Origin: Allobosea sp. AAP35
Lineage (GTDB): Bacteria > Pseudomonadota > Alphaproteobacteria > Rhizobiales > Beijerinckiaceae
Direction: 5' to 3'
DNA: 40,081 bases
NCBI RefSeq assembly: GCF_001295925.1
Contig: NZ_LJHQ01000067.1
Location: forward strand, 1-40,081
Part shown: piece by piece, positions 38,988-40,081 of the stretch
How positions within the stretch are numbered: position 1 is the first letter of the stretch
How the letters are laid out: every line of letters starts with the position of its first letter
Program-made: the position numbers and the translations under genes
The notes under the pieces: model-generated
Told to the model about the DNA's origin: nothing
The model's database searches: none
Seen by the model: the letters and a program-made list of their open reading frames with translations, nothing else

Positions 38988-39700
38988 ACTGGCAATCGCT
39001 GGCCTAAGTCACCCGCCTTGCGCCCCACCAGAGTCAGCCGATGCGGGTTGTGGCCGAAGTTTTTCGCTGGCGTGACGTCCTCAAAACCCGCTGCCGTGAT
39101 CAGCCCGGCGATCTCGTCGATGCGGTAGGTCGACAGCCCGTATTGCGCCCGCAGCTTGCGGTAGTCGGAGAAGGCGGTGCGAATGAGCCCGGCGAGCGCC
39201 GCCATCAGGAACCCGCCGCGCCAGGCGAAGCCGAGCAGTTGCGAGGCGTCGGTCAGCGGGCTGACATCGGGCGGGATGATGTCGGCGACGACGAGTTTGC
39301 CGCCGGGCTTGAGCTTGGACCGCCAGGTCGCCAGCAGCGCCACCAGTTCCTCGCGCGAGAGATACTGGATCAGCGAATTGGCGACGACGAGGTCGAGCGT
39401 CGCCTCGGGCAGCGCCTCGACCTCTTCGGGCGCGACGACCGCCACGTTCTCCCGGCCGCCTAGCATGGCGCGAAGCTTCTCGCGCACGCTGGGCGCCGCC
39501 TCGCAGAGATAGAGCTTGCCGCAACGGCTGGCGACGCGGCCGGCATCGAGCGCCTCGCCGCAGCCATGGTCGAGCACGACGGAGTCGGGGGCCGGGATAT
39601 GCCCGGTCAGGTCGGTCGCGATCTGCCGATAATGCAGCGCCTTGTGGCGCGGCGAGACATAGATCGCGTGTTCGCCATTCCAGAAATCGCGCCAGGACAT
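38984..39700 (-). CDS. Class I SAM-dependent methyltransferase (Methyltransf_11/25 type)
   Basis: A 238-residue cytosolic protein. Motif I VVLDHGCGEALDAGRVA, acidic loop LYLCEAAPSVREKL, motif IV LDLVVANSLIQYLSREEL, and KLKPGGKLVVADIIPPDVSP, all in the order of small-molecule or lipid methyltransferases. The substrate is unknown. A C-terminal helix-rich segment (LRTYGLSTYRIDEIAGLITAAGFE-like) covers the active site. The last codon and stop share four bases with the convergent hydrolase gene. Confidence 0.82.
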   Translation of the reverse strand: MSWRDFWNGEHAIYVSPRHKALHYRQIATDLTGHIPAPDSVVLDHGCGEALDAGRVASRCGKLYLCEAAPSVREKLRAMLGGRENVAVVAPEEVEALPEATLDLVVANSLIQYLSREELVALLATWRSKLKPGGKLVVADIIPPDVSPLTDASQLLGFAWRGGFLMAALAGLIRTAFSDYRKLRAQYGLSTYRIDEIAGLITAAGFEDVTPAKNFGHNPHRLTLVGRKAGDLGQRLPV

Positions 39701-39795
39701 CGCTTTTGCCGTTCCGCAGGGGCGCGCGAGGATCTCCCGCGCCGCCGCCCGAGCACTACGCCGCGCGAGGGCGCGTTAGCAAGCGGGGCGGCCGG

Positions 39796-40017
39796 TCACA
39801 GCGGCGCGACCACCCGCTCGTCATGGGTGTGGACGAAGGTCAAAGCCGCGCCGCGAAACTGCGTCCAGGCCGGAACCGCTTCGTTTGAGGGCGAGACCCG
39901 CCCTGTGGCTTGCGCCGTTTCGTCATCGGCGCTTTCCGCAACGAGCACGCTGTCGGGATCGATCCGGGCCGATCGGCATAAGGCACGGGCAATCCGCGTG
40001 ATTCTGTCGTTTTCCAT
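39796..40017 (-). CDS. Small hypothetical protein
   Basis: A 73-residue protein starting MENDRITRIARALCRSARIDPD, followed by an acidic stretch (ESADDETAQATG) and WTQFRGAALTFVHTHDERV. The opening looks like a small helical module seen in other alphaproteobacterial hypotheticals. No domain recognised; codon use is like its neighbours. It lies 95 bases upstream of the methyltransferase gene on the same strand. Confidence 0.5.
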   Translation of the reverse strand: MENDRITRIARALCRSARIDPDSVLVAESADDETAQATGRVSPSNEAVPAWTQFRGAALTFVHTHDERVVAPL

Positions 40018-40081
40018 GGCAGGCTCCGGCGTGGTCGAGCCGGTGGAACGCCGGTCGCAGCAGCCTGTTCCGGGGGGGGGG

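Noticed and set aside
40072..40081. Run of ten G at the right edge
   Set aside because: Too short to be a feature; likely a sequence or assembly edge effect.

Overview
The window is a GC-rich chromosomal segment of an alphaproteobacterium. Gene content and order point to the Hyphomicrobiales (Rhizobiales), most likely Bosea or a close relative. The evidence is the ffh-rpsP-rimM-trmD block, dapF-mtaB, the lrp / trxB / LsrB(VtlR)-type LysR cluster beside greA-carB, and many palindromic intergenic repeats built on GTCAT...ATGAC. The genus is inferred from the sequence, not tested. It reads as core chromosome: no insertion sequence, phage, CRISPR array, rRNA or tRNA was recognised.

Layout. 1-523: no confident gene; it holds an inverted repeat and a palindrome-bearing promoter for the long-chain acyl-CoA ligase (fadD). 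2274-4432: mtaB and dapF, translationally coupled on the minus strand. 4573-8512: an exported GyrI-like protein with a proline-rich linker, a lactamase-fold hydrolase, a LysE-type exporter, a MazE/MazF-type toxin-antitoxin pair and a CAP-domain lipoprotein. 8800-13508: the translation/secretion operon ffh, two small tandem paralogues, rpsP, rimM, a HAD phosphatase and trmD. 13626-17655: a rhodanese-fold protein without its catalytic cysteine, an aspartate aminotransferase, a transglutaminase-like protein, two tiny lysine-rich proteins and a YaiI-family protein. 17783-23908: a Bug-type solute-binding protein, an exported histidine phosphatase, a PQQ-type sugar dehydrogenase, a Gfo/Idh/MocA oxidoreductase, a methyltransferase and an MltB-type lytic transglycosylase. 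24000-27529: a Rid-family protein, leuB, msrP and an NADPH-dependent FMN reductase.

27583-30020 is the most interesting region. A LysR regulator that resembles LsrB/VtlR sits beside trxB. Downstream on the same strand is a three-hairpin small RNA candidate, not a protein, with its own promoter, a CTCCTCCC anti-Shine-Dalgarno motif and a strong terminator. The same ATGC-N7-GCAT (T-N11-A) box occurs upstream of the RNA promoter, centred near -65, and upstream of the LysR gene. This suggests an autoregulated regulator-sRNA module of the VtlR-AbcR kind.

30091-40017: an ELM1-family protein, an Lrp regulator, a small secreted protein, greA, carB, a GtrA-family membrane protein, a LysR gene divergent from a second exported lactamase-fold hydrolase, a methyltransferase and a small unknown protein. 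Most intergenic gaps carry the dispersed palindromic repeats listed below. Motif positions were read by eye, and no database search was possible.
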